64,000 nucleotides of DNA, taken from the NCBI RefSeq assembly GCF_026391055.1, contig NZ_JAPLET010000019.1:124001-188000 (forward strand). Reading direction: 5' to 3'. Positions 1-9,009 of this stretch are shown here, one piece after another; position 1 is the first letter of the stretch, and the number at the start of each line of letters is the position of its first letter. The stretch comes from Spirosoma sp. Lineage in GTDB: Bacteria > Bacteroidota > Bacteroidia > Cytophagales > Spirosomataceae. The translations under genes were made by a program, and so were the position numbers. A model generated the notes under the pieces. The model searched no databases. It worked only from the letters and a program-made list of their open reading frames with translations, and was not told the DNA's origin.

Positions 1-564
1 GCTTTGTCAGATTCGCTGCTGAACCTTTCTACGGAAGAGGTTCAGGTGAATATCATTCATAAAGCCGTGGGTCAGATTTCTGAATCGGACGTTCTGCTGG
101 CGTCGGCTTCGGATGCGGTTATCGTTGGCTTCCAGGTACGGCCATCGGCAAGCGCCCGGAAATTGGCGGAACAGGAACAGATAGAAATTCGTCTCTATTC
201 GATCATTTACGATGCGATCAACGAAGTGAAAGACGCTATGGAAGGGCTGCTTGCACCGACTGTGGAAGAAGTTATCGTTGGTAATATTGAAGTTCGTGAT
301 GTCTTCAAGATTAGTAAAGTAGGTACGGTAGCCGGTTGCTACGTAACCGAGGGTAATATTAAGCGTAACAACAAGATTCGAATCATTCGAGATTTCATTG
401 TCGTACATACGGGTGAAATCAGCGCTCTGAAACGCTTCAAAGAAGATGTTAGTGAAGTGAAGTTCGGCTACGAATGTGGTCTGAGCATCAGAAACTTCAA
501 CGACATCGAAGTAGGAGACGTAATCGAAAGCTTCGAACTGAAAGAAGTGAAACGGACATTGTAG
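1..564 (+). CDS. infB: Translation initiation factor IF-2, C-terminal part (5' truncated by window)
   Basis: The reading frame is open from the first base, so this is the last 187 residues of a longer gene. IF-2 is the GTPase that places initiator tRNA on the 30S subunit. The residues seen fit its domains III and IV: an early stretch about nuclear ordering of beta strands ending in [14 protein letters not shown], then the conserved [18 protein letters not shown] region and a C-terminal barrel with [12 protein letters not shown] and [17 protein letters not shown]. The G domain lies outside the window. A strong intrinsic terminator follows 29 bases after the stop, so transcription of this housekeeping unit ends here. 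Identification is secure from sequence motifs. Confidence 0.95.
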   Translation, partial: ALSDSLLNLSTEEVQVNIIHKAVGQISESDVLLASASDAVIVGFQVRPSASARKLAEQEQIEIRLYSIIYDAINEVKDAMEGLLAPTVEEVIVGNIEVRDVFKISKVGTVAGCYVTEGNIKRNNKIRIIRDFIVVHTGEISALKRFKEDVSEVKFGYECGLSIRNFNDIEVGDVIESFELKEVKRTL

Positions 565-592
565 TCCGGGCCGCCAGAACGGTTCAGATACT

Positions 593-625
593 AGCCCCGA
601 CAGGAAAACCTGTCGGGGCTTTTTT
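593..625 (+). terminator. Rho-independent terminator after infB
   Basis: A perfect 12-bp stem (AGCCCCGACAGG paired with its complement) closes an AAAA loop and runs directly into a T tract at 620-625. It lies 29 bases past the infB stop and 29 bases before the next start. Confidence 0.9.
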
Positions 626-653
626 GTACCTTTTCGCTTTGAACATCGCCTGT

Positions 654-1358
654 ATGAAACTTCTCGTCATTAGTGATCTTCACGGACGGACCGTTTGGAA
701 AGAAGCGAACCTCGACCAATACGACCGGGTTATCTTTTTGGGTGACTATACGGACAGTCACACCTTTGATGATAAGACCATTTTCAATAACCTGCTTGAT
801 ATTATCTGGCTTAAACGCCAAAACCCTGTGAAGTTTATTCTGCTTATTGGTAACCATGATGCGCAATACCTTCATTTCCCGCACTATCGTTGTTCAGGGT
901 TTCGGGAGAAAGCACAGCCTGAGCTGAGTTTCTTATTCACTACACACATTAACCTGTTTCAACTGGCTCATCAGGAAGGTAATTACCTGTTTACCCATGC
1001 TGGCGTAACCAAAAAATGGCTGGCGCATTTTCTTGTAAAAACCGGTAAAAGACTAATTGAACGTACATCTATTGCTAATCTGGCCGGATTGTTGAATAAG
1101 GTTCATAATGAAGAAATGTGCTTCCGAAACCTGCTTTTTGAGGTTGGACCGAAACGGGGAGGCTTCAATGCCTACGGCGGGCCTATTTGGGCAGATCGCT
1201 CGGAAACTTCTGTTGACTTCCTGATGGGATTTCAGCAGGTTGTAGGACATACGCCAGTTTTTGATTTTTCGACAATATATGGTGAAAGTGGGTCGATTAC
1301 CTATACGGATGTTTTACAAACCAAAACGGCATTTTATGAAGTCATAATCCGTGACTAA
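654..1358 (+). CDS. Calcineurin-like metallophosphoesterase
   Basis: A 234-residue cytoplasmic protein with the full motif set of the binuclear metallophosphoesterases: ISDLHGR at the N-terminus (DxH), FLGDYTD (GDxxD), IGNHDAQ (GNHD), FTHAGV, and VVGHTPVF (GHxP). These residues bind two metals and a phosphate. The frame is open further upstream, but the extra residues would run through infB and its terminator, and ATG at 654 places the DxH motif at residue 8 as is usual. No signal peptide is seen. The substrate (protein phosphate, nucleotide or other) cannot be read from the sequence. It stands alone between infB and the BatA-type gene. Confidence 0.85.
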   Translation: MKLLVISDLHGRTVWKEANLDQYDRVIFLGDYTDSHTFDDKTIFNNLLDIIWLKRQNPVKFILLIGNHDAQYLHFPHYRCSGFREKAQPELSFLFTTHINLFQLAHQEGNYLFTHAGVTKKWLAHFLVKTGKRLIERTSIANLAGLLNKVHNEEMCFRNLLFEVGPKRGGFNAYGGPIWADRSETSVDFLMGFQQVVGHTPVFDFSTIYGESGSITYTDVLQTKTAFYEVIIRD

Positions 1359-1434
1359 CTTAGGGACTAAAGAAACGAAAGGTCTATACCAGGCCGTTAT
1401 TAAGAAAACCCTGTTTGCTACGCAAATACCCTGA

Positions 1435-3537
1435 ATGAATTTTCTCTATCCTTCCTTTCTGCTTGGGTTGCTGTCGGTCTCCGTCCCGATTGCCATTCAC
1501 CTGTTTAACTTTCGACGGACAAGGCGGGTTTTCTTCTCGAATGTAGCCTTGCTGCGAACAGTTCAGACGGAGACAAAATCGTTTCGACGACTCAAACACT
1601 GGCTTATCCTCGCCTGTCGTTGTCTGTTTCTGGCTTGCCTAGTTCTGGCATTTGCGCAACCCTTTATTCCCAGTAAGAATAAGCTGGGTTTGTCTCGTCA
1701 GGGGGTAACGAGTTTGTATGTCGATAACTCATTCAGTATGCAGAATGAACGCAATACAAAGCGATATCTCGATATAGCCATTAGCAAGCTGGATGAGTTG
1801 CTCACGTTGTTCCGTAATGCTACATCGCTCCAGTTACTGACCAATGATTTCTCCGTAGCTGAACAGCAGGCCGGAACAGCTGAGGCTGTTCGTGACCGCG
1901 TGACGTCTATCCGGTTTGCCCATACCCCCCGCACCCTCGAAACCATTTACCGCCGTCAGCGTAACCTGTTGAGTTCCCTGAATCCGGGCGGGCACAATCA
2001 GTTATTCTGGTTTTCTGATTTTCAGAAAAGTACGGTGGGGGATTTATCAAGACTTAAGATTGATACTACAGATCGATTGTTCATCGTGCCTCTCGATGCA
2101 CAATCTACCAAGAATGTGTATGTCGACTCGGTTTGGCTCAGTACGCCGTTTATCCGCGAAATGCAGAATAATAGTCTTAATGTCAAGCTGAACAACGCGG
2201 GTCGTGAGAATGTCAAAAACCTGCCGGTTCGGTTGTATCTTGACGATACCCAGACCTCGACAGCCACAGCGACGTTGGCACCGGATGGTTCTGCAACGGT
2301 TTCGCTGAATTTTAACGTAACCTCGAAAGGATACCACCGGGGACGTATTGTTTTTGAAGATTATCCCATAACCTTCGATAACCAGTACTTTTTTGTCATT
2401 GAAGCTTCTCCGGCCGTACGGATATTGCATTTGTATGAACAGAAATCAGGACCGGCGGACCGAACATCGGACTATATAAATGCCGTTTATTCGAATGACA
2501 GTTTGTTTGTTCGCCAGAGTTTCAGTGTGCAGAATTTCGATGTTGGTCAGTTGAAAGAAACGGATCTGGTCGTGCTGGAGGGTGTTACGGACGTAAATGG
2601 TACGCTGCGTACCGAGCTGGAGCGCTTTGTACGGCAGGGGGGCAGTATAGCCATTATTCCGCCTACTAATCCTAACAGTGCGTCATACAACCCTTTCCTA
2701 CAAACGTTAGGTGTCGGAGTCGTTCAGACGACTACCACGGTGGGTGGTACGCCAACTACGGTGCCAGTAGCTGATCCTGACCGGCGTAATCCATTTTTTC
2801 AGGATGTTTTTCAGCAGAGCTATCAGTCCGAGCCGCTGAATATGCCAACGGCCGCCCCTGTTTGGCGATGGAGTTCGGGCCAGCGGTTACTGAGCCTGCG
2901 TGACGGGAGCCCATTACTCACACAAACCAAGCTGAGCGGAGGGACCACTGCCCGTCAGGGAAGTGTTTATATGCTGGCTAGCCCGTTGGCAACAGCATAC
3001 GGAAATTTGGCAGAGCACGCGCTGTTTGTTCCGATTATGTATAAAATGGCGGCTTTGAGCGTTCGGGCGCAACGGACGGCATATTCGTTCGATGACAATC
3101 TGGTCACCATTTCGGTTAGCAATCCATTTGAAAAGACCGTTTACAAGCTGAAACATGACAAGCTGGAAATTATTCCGGTGCAGCGCATCGTCGGTAACCA
3201 GCTTCAGCTCGAAATGCCTAAAAGCAACGAGCTGACGGCTGGTCAGGAAGTGGAAGCAGGATATTACGAACTGCGTCTGAATGACAAGATTGAACGATTG
3301 CTGGCTTTCAATCACGGGAATCAGGAGTCGACAATGAGTTTTTACTCCGCTGATGAGCTTCGAAAGATCTTCGTCAACCAACCGAACGTCGAAATTTTCG
3401 ACAGCATTCAGGACGGCGATTTTGTGCAGGTACTGGAGCAGGAAAATCTGGGCAAAAGCCTCTGGAAATATTTTCTGATTGCCTCCCTTGCCTTCCTGTT
3501 GATTGAAGTTGGGCTGGTACGGTTTATGAAAGGTTGA
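1435..3537 (+). CDS. BatA-type membrane protein (aerotolerance regulator N-terminal domain)
   Basis: A 700-residue inner-membrane protein. The N-terminus MNFLYPSFLLGLLSVSVPIA, the following IHLFNFRRTRRVFFSNVALL and a second hydrophobic segment near residues 55-80 are the signature of the BatA/aerotolerance N-terminal domain. A von Willebrand-like region follows (TSLYVDNSFSMQNER, a degenerate DxSxS metal site), then a long periplasmic or cytoplasmic body with a glutamine-amidotransferase-like segment (EGVTDVNGTL, RQGGSIAIIPP). A last membrane helix lies near residues 675-695. In Bacteroidota such proteins often sit near MoxR/Bat genes, but none is present here. Its function is unknown beyond family membership. 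Confidence 0.8.
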   Translation: MNFLYPSFLLGLLSVSVPIAIHLFNFRRTRRVFFSNVALLRTVQTETKSFRRLKHWLILACRCLFLACLVLAFAQPFIPSKNKLGLSRQGVTSLYVDNSFSMQNERNTKRYLDIAISKLDELLTLFRNATSLQLLTNDFSVAEQQAGTAEAVRDRVTSIRFAHTPRTLETIYRRQRNLLSSLNPGGHNQLFWFSDFQKSTVGDLSRLKIDTTDRLFIVPLDAQSTKNVYVDSVWLSTPFIREMQNNSLNVKLNNAGRENVKNLPVRLYLDDTQTSTATATLAPDGSATVSLNFNVTSKGYHRGRIVFEDYPITFDNQYFFVIEASPAVRILHLYEQKSGPADRTSDYINAVYSNDSLFVRQSFSVQNFDVGQLKETDLVVLEGVTDVNGTLRTELERFVRQGGSIAIIPPTNPNSASYNPFLQTLGVGVVQTTTTVGGTPTTVPVADPDRRNPFFQDVFQQSYQSEPLNMPTAAPVWRWSSGQRLLSLRDGSPLLTQTKLSGGTTARQGSVYMLASPLATAYGNLAEHALFVPIMYKMAALSVRAQRTAYSFDDNLVTISVSNPFEKTVYKLKHDKLEIIPVQRIVGNQLQLEMPKSNELTAGQEVEAGYYELRLNDKIERLLAFNHGNQESTMSFYSADELRKIFVNQPNVEIFDSIQDGDFVQVLEQENLGKSLWKYFLIASLAFLLIEVGLVRFMKG

Positions 3538-3572
3538 GTTTGTCAGGCCTGCCTTTCGGTAGGCTTGTGAAG

Positions 3573-3612
3573 AAGAGGCCAGTCATTTGAAAGATGACTG
3601 GCCTCTTTTTTA
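3573..3612 (+). terminator. Rho-independent terminator after the BatA-type gene
   Basis: A 14-bp perfect stem (AAGAGGCCAGTCAT and its complement) with a 7-base loop is followed by a run of T at 3606-3612. It lies 36 bases past the upstream stop codon. Confidence 0.9.
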
Positions 3613-3775
3613 TGGAGTAGCTTTGTCAGGACAGATAGTACGTCCGGTGTATGGTTCTGAAAGCGAGTTATGATAAATCGCCGAATGACTCATAAACTTT
3701 CTGTCTTTGAAAATGCTCTCAATGAGTCAGTAATGGATATTTTAACTTTATTCTGAAAAAATAGTGCTAATCAAT

Positions 3776-3805
3776 GTGAGGTAATAAAGCCCGAACTTGT
3801 CTACC
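3776..3805 (+). promoter_or_regulatory. Candidate ECF-sigma promoter in front of the sigma gene (copy 1)
   Basis: GTGAGGTAA, nine variable bases, then AACTTGTCTA. The same two blocks with the same spacing recur at 4516-4545 before fecR. A GGTAA-type -35 and GTCTA-type -10 resemble promoters read by ECF sigma factors, though the gap is somewhat shorter than the common one. The element ends 30 bases before the ATG at 3836. Promoter function is inference; the duplication is seen directly. Confidence 0.6.
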
Positions 3806-3835
3806 TTAAGCACTACCCGATTAACGGAAGTTTGT

Positions 3836-4519
3836 ATGCAGCTATTACCGTTGCCGTTTGCTCAAACCAAAAGCGATGGCCCAACCCTGCCGCTGGAAAA
3901 TCAACACCTGGAACCTTCGGTCAGGGTAACTGATGACGAACTTATACTTCGACAGCTTTTCAGTGAAAATGCCATGAACGGCTGTGCCCTGCTATTCCGG
4001 CGTTACTATACGAATCTGGTTAATCATGCCGTTCGGTTTGTTTATTCCAAAGAAGTGGCTGAGGACCTTGTCGCTGAGGTATTTGCGGTTTTCTGGCAGG
4101 ACCGCACGTTTGATAAGATTACTACGTCATACCGGGCGTATCTGTATAAAGCTGTTCGCCACCGCGCCTACAATTACCTGCGCTGGGAGTTGCGCGAATC
4201 TGATTCGCTCGAATCCGCTGACAAACAGTCTATCCCGGCATCGCTACAACCCGATCAGGTGCTGCATTACAGTGAATTACACCAGAAGATTGAATCTATT
4301 ATTCAGAACCTTCCTCCACAATGCCAGCGTGCTTTCTTACTAAGCCGAATTGAAGGCAAGAAGTATGCGGAGATAGCGCAGGATATGAAAATTACCAACA
4401 GCGCTGTCGAAAAATTACTCATCCGGGCCATTAATAAGCTACGGCAGGACTTAAAAGCAGACTGGTTTATTGTGCTGATTGTATCGATCGGTGTCGATTC
4501 TCTGCACGTGCTTGGGTGA
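3836..4519 (+). CDS. ECF RNA polymerase sigma factor (Bacteroidota sigma-70 family)
   Basis: A 227-residue ECF sigma factor. Region 2 runs from LFSENAMNGCALLFRRYYTN through VYSKEVAEDLVAEVFAVFW, and region 4 carries LPPQCQRAFLLSRIEGKKYA with the helix-turn-helix YAEIAQDMKITNSAVEKLL. The short hydrophobic tail (DWFIVLIVSIGVDSL) is common in Bacteroidota members. The frame is open to a TTG at 3797, but that codon lies inside the promoter-like element, so ATG 3836 is preferred. It heads a sigma/FecR/SusC/SusD cassette: the usual reading is that substrate at the SusC receptor signals through FecR to release this factor. The promoter-like element before it suggests autoregulation. Confidence 0.9.
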   Translation: MQLLPLPFAQTKSDGPTLPLENQHLEPSVRVTDDELILRQLFSENAMNGCALLFRRYYTNLVNHAVRFVYSKEVAEDLVAEVFAVFWQDRTFDKITTSYRAYLYKAVRHRAYNYLRWELRESDSLESADKQSIPASLQPDQVLHYSELHQKIESIIQNLPPQCQRAFLLSRIEGKKYAEIAQDMKITNSAVEKLLIRAINKLRQDLKADWFIVLIVSIGVDSLHVLG

Positions 4520-4545
4520 GGTAACGTGTGCTCAACTTGTCTATC
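4516..4545 (+). promoter_or_regulatory. Candidate ECF-sigma promoter in front of fecR (copy 2)
   Basis: This is the second copy of the GTGAGGTAA / N9 / AACTTGTCTA element. Its first bases overlap the stop codon of the sigma gene (TGA 4517-4519). It ends 20 bases before the fecR ATG. Twenty-one of 30 positions match copy 1, and the spacing is identical. Confidence 0.6.
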
Positions 4546-4565
4546 AGGCAAACTATGAATCAATT

Positions 4566-5567
4566 ATGAAGCCGTCGCTCACGAAACATATAATTTTTGA
4601 CTTCTTTGACGGGAAAGCTACGGCTATCCAGCGAAAATACATTGAAGCCTGGATAGCTGACGAAGAGAATCAGGAACTGTATTATCAATACCTGGATGAG
4701 TGGGAGAGCCAGCGGCCTCAATTTGCGGTCGACTCCGAAAAAGCCTTCGGGGCTTTTCAGCAGATATTACAGGAAACACAGCCTCGCCCTCCACAACCCG
4801 TTCTGGTTAAAAACAATGCACCTTTCTGGACAAATAACGGGCTTGGCTGGCGTATTGCTGCATCGGTGCTTGTGGTGAGTTTGCTGGGTGCTTATCTGTT
4901 TCGGGCTCAAATCCGATTCAAAACTTACCAGACCACCTATGGGCAAACGGCTGTTCATCAACTAGCGGACGGAACAACCGTGACACTCAATGCCAATTCA
5001 TTGCTGCGGGTTCCCCGCTTTGGGTTTGGTTCGGATACACGTGAAGTATTTCTGGAAGGGGAGGGCGAGTTCAGGGTAACGCACACGGCCGATAATCAGC
5101 GGTTTGTGGTACGCACCGCCGATAAGTTTCAGGTTGAAGTTCTCGGTACTGAATTTGTCGTTTATGCTCGCCAGCGGGGTAAGCGTGTTTTCCTGAACAA
5201 AGGCAAAGTGAAGCTCGAACTGGCGCACGGCCAGCAAGTATACATGAAGCCCGGTAATGTGGTGACTGTGGCTAACTCGGGCCAATACCAGCTTCGCCAA
5301 ATAGCGCCCGCCCGGCCGTTTGTGGCCTGGAAGGAGCACTGGTTTTATTTCGACAATACACCCATTGCCGAAGTGGCCATCCAGATTCAGGAACGATTCG
5401 GGGTCAACGTTGTCGTTCCTGAAACGGACCTGGCTCAACGGCGGATTGCCGGAAATTTTAAAGCTGAAAAGGCCGATGACCTGCTGGAAATATTAGCTGA
5501 TCTGCTCCAGCTAACTGTTGTTAAGACCCGCCACCATATCGAATTACGAACCATTAAACAATCCTAG
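4566..5567 (+). CDS. FecR-type anti-sigma factor
   Basis: A 333-residue protein with an N-terminal cytoplasmic region (about 1-95), one membrane helix (about 96-112, IAASVLVVSLLGAYLF), a periplasmic FecR domain (about 123-215, HQLADGTTVTLNANSLLRVP, EGEGEFRVTHT, VLGTEFVVYA) and a C-terminal DUF4974/STN-like domain (about 270-333, FDNTPIAEVAIQIQERFGVN). FecR proteins hold the cognate ECF sigma and release or activate it when the outer-membrane receptor is engaged. ATG 4566 is chosen because upstream codons in frame would overlap the sigma gene and the promoter-like element. A four-codon frame (ATG 4555 to TGA 4569) overlaps this start as ATGA. SusC begins five bases after its stop. Confidence 0.92.
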   Translation: MKPSLTKHIIFDFFDGKATAIQRKYIEAWIADEENQELYYQYLDEWESQRPQFAVDSEKAFGAFQQILQETQPRPPQPVLVKNNAPFWTNNGLGWRIAASVLVVSLLGAYLFRAQIRFKTYQTTYGQTAVHQLADGTTVTLNANSLLRVPRFGFGSDTREVFLEGEGEFRVTHTADNQRFVVRTADKFQVEVLGTEFVVYARQRGKRVFLNKGKVKLELAHGQQVYMKPGNVVTVANSGQYQLRQIAPARPFVAWKEHWFYFDNTPIAEVAIQIQERFGVNVVVPETDLAQRRIAGNFKAEKADDLLEILADLLQLTVVKTRHHIELRTIKQS

Positions 5568-5572
5568 TAACA

Positions 5573-8500
5573 ATGCCTCTTCTACGTCTACCTAAAATCA
5601 GTCTGGTCCTGCTGGGGTTGCTGTGTCAGCAACTGGCTACGGCCCAGGCTGTTGTCTTCGCCCGCCAACAGCGGAAAGCGAATCACCTAGCGCAAATTGC
5701 TTCGGTCGAGAGCCAGAAACTTAAAGAAGTACTGACAGATATGAGCCGCCAGTTTCAGGTTAGTATTCTGTTCGAGGAAGCAACCGTTAAGGGAATCACC
5801 GTGCCGGTCGATGCTCGTCCGGGCACTGGAAAGCTGGAAAAACAACTTCAGGCCCTGCTAAAACCGTATGGTTTGATGGCCCAGAAAAAGGGCGAACAAG
5901 CGTATTATGTCATCAGGATACCGTCGAAAGAAAGTGGTAGTGTGCTAAAAACCCTACAGGCTGAAAATGGAATGGCTGCTATGGTTGACGGGGGGATGTC
6001 GACAATTCAGCCACTATCTCCAACTGCACTGACCGAAAAAGTAAATGCCGATATCCGCTTGAGTGGCCGTGTAACCAGCGAGAAAGGCGAAGGTTTGCCG
6101 GGTGTTAACGTTGTGATTAAAGGGGCCATACGGGGTACGAACACCGATGCCGACGGACGCTATCAACTGAACGTGCCCGATGCAAACACAACGCTGGTCT
6201 TTAGTTTCGTTGGCTACGCTACGCAGGAGGTACAGGTAGGAAACCGGACAACACTGAACATTCAGCTACAGCCCGACAACAAGTCCCTGAATGAAGTCGT
6301 CGTGGTTGGTTATGGTACCCAGTCGCGGAAAAATCTGACCAGCGCTATCAGCACTATCAAGCCGGAAGAACTGAACCGGGGAGCCATCAGCGATGTGGGC
6401 CAGCTGTTGCAGGGTAAAGTGCCGGGGCTGAACATCTCGGCCAATGGTGACCCCAACGCGCCAGCCGCCGTTATTCTGCGGGGAGCTTCTACGATTAATA
6501 GTTCGCAAGGACCATTTTATGTGATTGACGGGGTGCCGGGCGCTGATATTTCCATTATTGCCCCCGACGATATTGCCTCGATTGATGTGCTTAAAGATGC
6601 CGCTGCGACGGCTATTTATGGTAACCGGGCTGCCAACGGCGTTATCATGGTAACGACGAAACGCGGCAAAAAAGGTCAGATGCAGATTACCTACAGCGGC
6701 TACGCCGGTATTGAAAAAGTGTCGAGCAAGCTCAATATGATGAATGCCAGCCAGCTTCGTGACTTCCTGACGAAGAACGGGCAGTCATTTTCTCCAAATG
6801 ACGATAAAGGAGCGGATACAGACTGGCAGGCCGCCGTTCAGCGCAGTACGGCCATTTCGCATAATCACAATATCTCGATCAGCGGTGGCACCGAACATAG
6901 TACCTACAGCGCCAGCATCAACTACCTCGATAAGCAGGGAATTTTGCAGAGCAGCTCGCTGAATCGGGTTATTGCCCGTCTGGCTGTTGAGCAAATGGCC
7001 TTTAACGACAAACTGAAGTTCGGATTGAACGTGACGAACTCCAGTAGCAACGCCAACAACACGCCCCTCCGCAACAACGTCCTGAACCAGATGGTGAATC
7101 ACCTGCCGGTTTCGCCCGTAACCAATCCGGATGGCACCTACTTCGAGAACTTCCAGAACACTGGCTACTTCAACCCGGTGGCCATGATCAATTACGGCAA
7201 AGACAATACGAAGTACAACAACCTGGTAGGCTCCCTGTTTGCGCAGGTGAAGCTGCCGTTTGGCCTTGCGTACGATCTCAATCTATCCTACCAGAGTAAT
7301 ACGTCGCTGCATGGGGAATCGTACGGCAGTTACTACACGCAGTATAATAGCGCCAACTTCTATAACTACCCCGATCCGCCACTCGTACACAGCCTGCTCA
7401 ACTTTGGTACCAACGGATCGGCGCTACGGAATACCTACCAGACCACCCGTAAGGTGCTGGAAACGTTTTTTACCTGGAACAAGGAATTTGGCGACCACTC
7501 TGTGAATGCTGTAGTGGGTTATTCGTGGCAGGGCAACATCTCGGGCGATGGTTTCCAAACCTCGACAACCAACTTTCCCGTCGACAACATCGGCTATAAC
7601 AACTTTGCTCTGAGTAACCCTTATGCTGTTGCGTCGTACCGGATCAATTTCGGCCCCGATGGTATCTATCAGGAAACCCGTCTGATCTCCGATTTCGCCC
7701 GGTTGAACTACAACTACAAAAACAAATACCTGGTACAGGGCTCAATCCGGCGCGATGGTAGCTCGGTATTTGGCGATAACCACCACTGGGGATATTTCCC
7801 GGCCGCAGGTGTCGCGTGGCGCATCGACCAGGAGAAGTTTATGCAAAACCAGAACCTGTTCAGCGACCTTAAATTCCGGGCCAGCTACGGGGTGACAGGT
7901 AACTCGTCGGGCTTCAATGCCTACACGGCGCAGTTTATTTCAGGTAGCCTGGGTACATATTACTACAACGGTATCCAGACGGCCGCCTATGGCCCTACGC
8001 AAGCCGCTAACCCCGATCTGCGCTGGGAAAAAACGGCAACGGCTAACATAGGCCTTGATTTTACCATCCTGAAGGGCAAACTAAGCGGTACTGTTGAGTG
8101 GTATAATAAAGAAACCACCGGTATGATCTATGCCTACCGGGTCAATCCGGTGCTGGTGCCCGCCGGTAGCATCATTGCGAACGGCGGTAGTATGAGCAAT
8201 AAAGGTGTTGAGGTTAGCCTGAATGCTACACCGGTGCAAACGGGGAAATTCAGCTGGACAACGGGCCTGAATCTGGCGCATAACAGCAACCGGATCAACA
8301 GCCTGAACAACCCGCTTTTTGTAGGTGGCGACTCCGTTCGGACTACGCAGCCGGAAGGGGCCGGACAAACGGGCAGCACCCTGCAAATTCTGAAAGCAGG
8401 TATGCCGCTTGGGCAATTCTTCTCACTTGAATATGCCGGTAAGAACGACAAAGGAGTGTCGCAGTACGTGAGCCGCAGCGGTGCCCTAACCACCACACCG

Positions 8501-8989
8501 GTTATTGGCACGGATTACAAATACCTGGGTAGCCCACAACCCAAATTGCTGGTTGGCTGGACAAACACCCTGCGCTACGGCAACGTTGATCTGAACGTAT
8601 TTTTCCGGGGCGTTTTCGGCAATAAAATCTTTAACGCCACCCGCGCCGATCTATTCCGTCCGAGCACGGCCCAGTTTACCAATATTCTGGTCGATGCCGC
8701 CGATGAAAAAGCAACGGATGTGAACTCGTTCAAATACTCAAGCCGCTACATTGAAGATGGCAGCTATGTGCGGCTCGACAATGCCACGCTGGGCTACACC
8801 CTCAAAAACCTGGGTCAGTACATCCGCAACGTGCGCATCTACACATCGGTCAACAATGCGTTCGTGATCACCGGTTACAAAGGAATTGACCCTGAAATCA
8901 ATCAGGGTGGCTTGGCTCCGGGTATCGAAGCGTACAATTTTTATCCCAAAACACGTACGTTCCTTTTGGGTGTAAACGTGTCATTCTAA
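5573..8989 (+). CDS. SusC/RagA-type TonB-linked outer membrane receptor with STN domain
   Basis: A 1138-residue outer-membrane transporter. In order: signal peptide ending near QQLATAQA, STN signalling domain (about 45-120, KLKEVLTDMSRQFQVSILFE), carboxypeptidase-regulatory-like domain (about 160-235, LSGRVTSEKGEGLPGVNVVI), plug starting at SLNEVVVVGYGTQSRKN (about 238) with QGKVPGLNI and DGVPGADIS, then a large beta barrel ending NFYPKTRTFLLGVNVSF. The terminal aromatic is typical of barrel insertion. The STN domain is the part that contacts FecR, which fits the sigma and fecR genes directly upstream. With SusD it would bind and import an oligosaccharide. The substrate cannot be named from sequence, and no glycosidase sits in this transcription unit. 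Confidence 0.95.
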   Translation: MPLLRLPKISLVLLGLLCQQLATAQAVVFARQQRKANHLAQIASVESQKLKEVLTDMSRQFQVSILFEEATVKGITVPVDARPGTGKLEKQLQALLKPYGLMAQKKGEQAYYVIRIPSKESGSVLKTLQAENGMAAMVDGGMSTIQPLSPTALTEKVNADIRLSGRVTSEKGEGLPGVNVVIKGAIRGTNTDADGRYQLNVPDANTTLVFSFVGYATQEVQVGNRTTLNIQLQPDNKSLNEVVVVGYGTQSRKNLTSAISTIKPEELNRGAISDVGQLLQGKVPGLNISANGDPNAPAAVILRGASTINSSQGPFYVIDGVPGADISIIAPDDIASIDVLKDAAATAIYGNRAANGVIMVTTKRGKKGQMQITYSGYAGIEKVSSKLNMMNASQLRDFLTKNGQSFSPNDDKGADTDWQAAVQRSTAISHNHNISISGGTEHSTYSASINYLDKQGILQSSSLNRVIARLAVEQMAFNDKLKFGLNVTNSSSNANNTPLRNNVLNQMVNHLPVSPVTNPDGTYFENFQNTGYFNPVAMINYGKDNTKYNNLVGSLFAQVKLPFGLAYDLNLSYQSNTSLHGESYGSYYTQYNSANFYNYPDPPLVHSLLNFGTNGSALRNTYQTTRKVLETFFTWNKEFGDHSVNAVVGYSWQGNISGDGFQTSTTNFPVDNIGYNNFALSNPYAVASYRINFGPDGIYQETRLISDFARLNYNYKNKYLVQGSIRRDGSSVFGDNHHWGYFPAAGVAWRIDQEKFMQNQNLFSDLKFRASYGVTGNSSGFNAYTAQFISGSLGTYYYNGIQTAAYGPTQAANPDLRWEKTATANIGLDFTILKGKLSGTVEWYNKETTGMIYAYRVNPVLVPAGSIIANGGSMSNKGVEVSLNATPVQTGKFSWTTGLNLAHNSNRINSLNNPLFVGGDSVRTTQPEGAGQTGSTLQILKAGMPLGQFFSLEYAGKNDKGVSQYVSRSGALTTTPVIGTDYKYLGSPQPKLLVGWTNTLRYGNVDLNVFFRGVFGNKIFNATRADLFRPSTAQFTNILVDAADEKATDVNSFKYSSRYIEDGSYVRLDNATLGYTLKNLGQYIRNVRIYTSVNNAFVITGYKGIDPEINQGGLAPGIEAYNFYPKTRTFLLGVNVSF

Positions 8990-9009
8990 CTTATTAGTCA
9001 GGAAAATCA

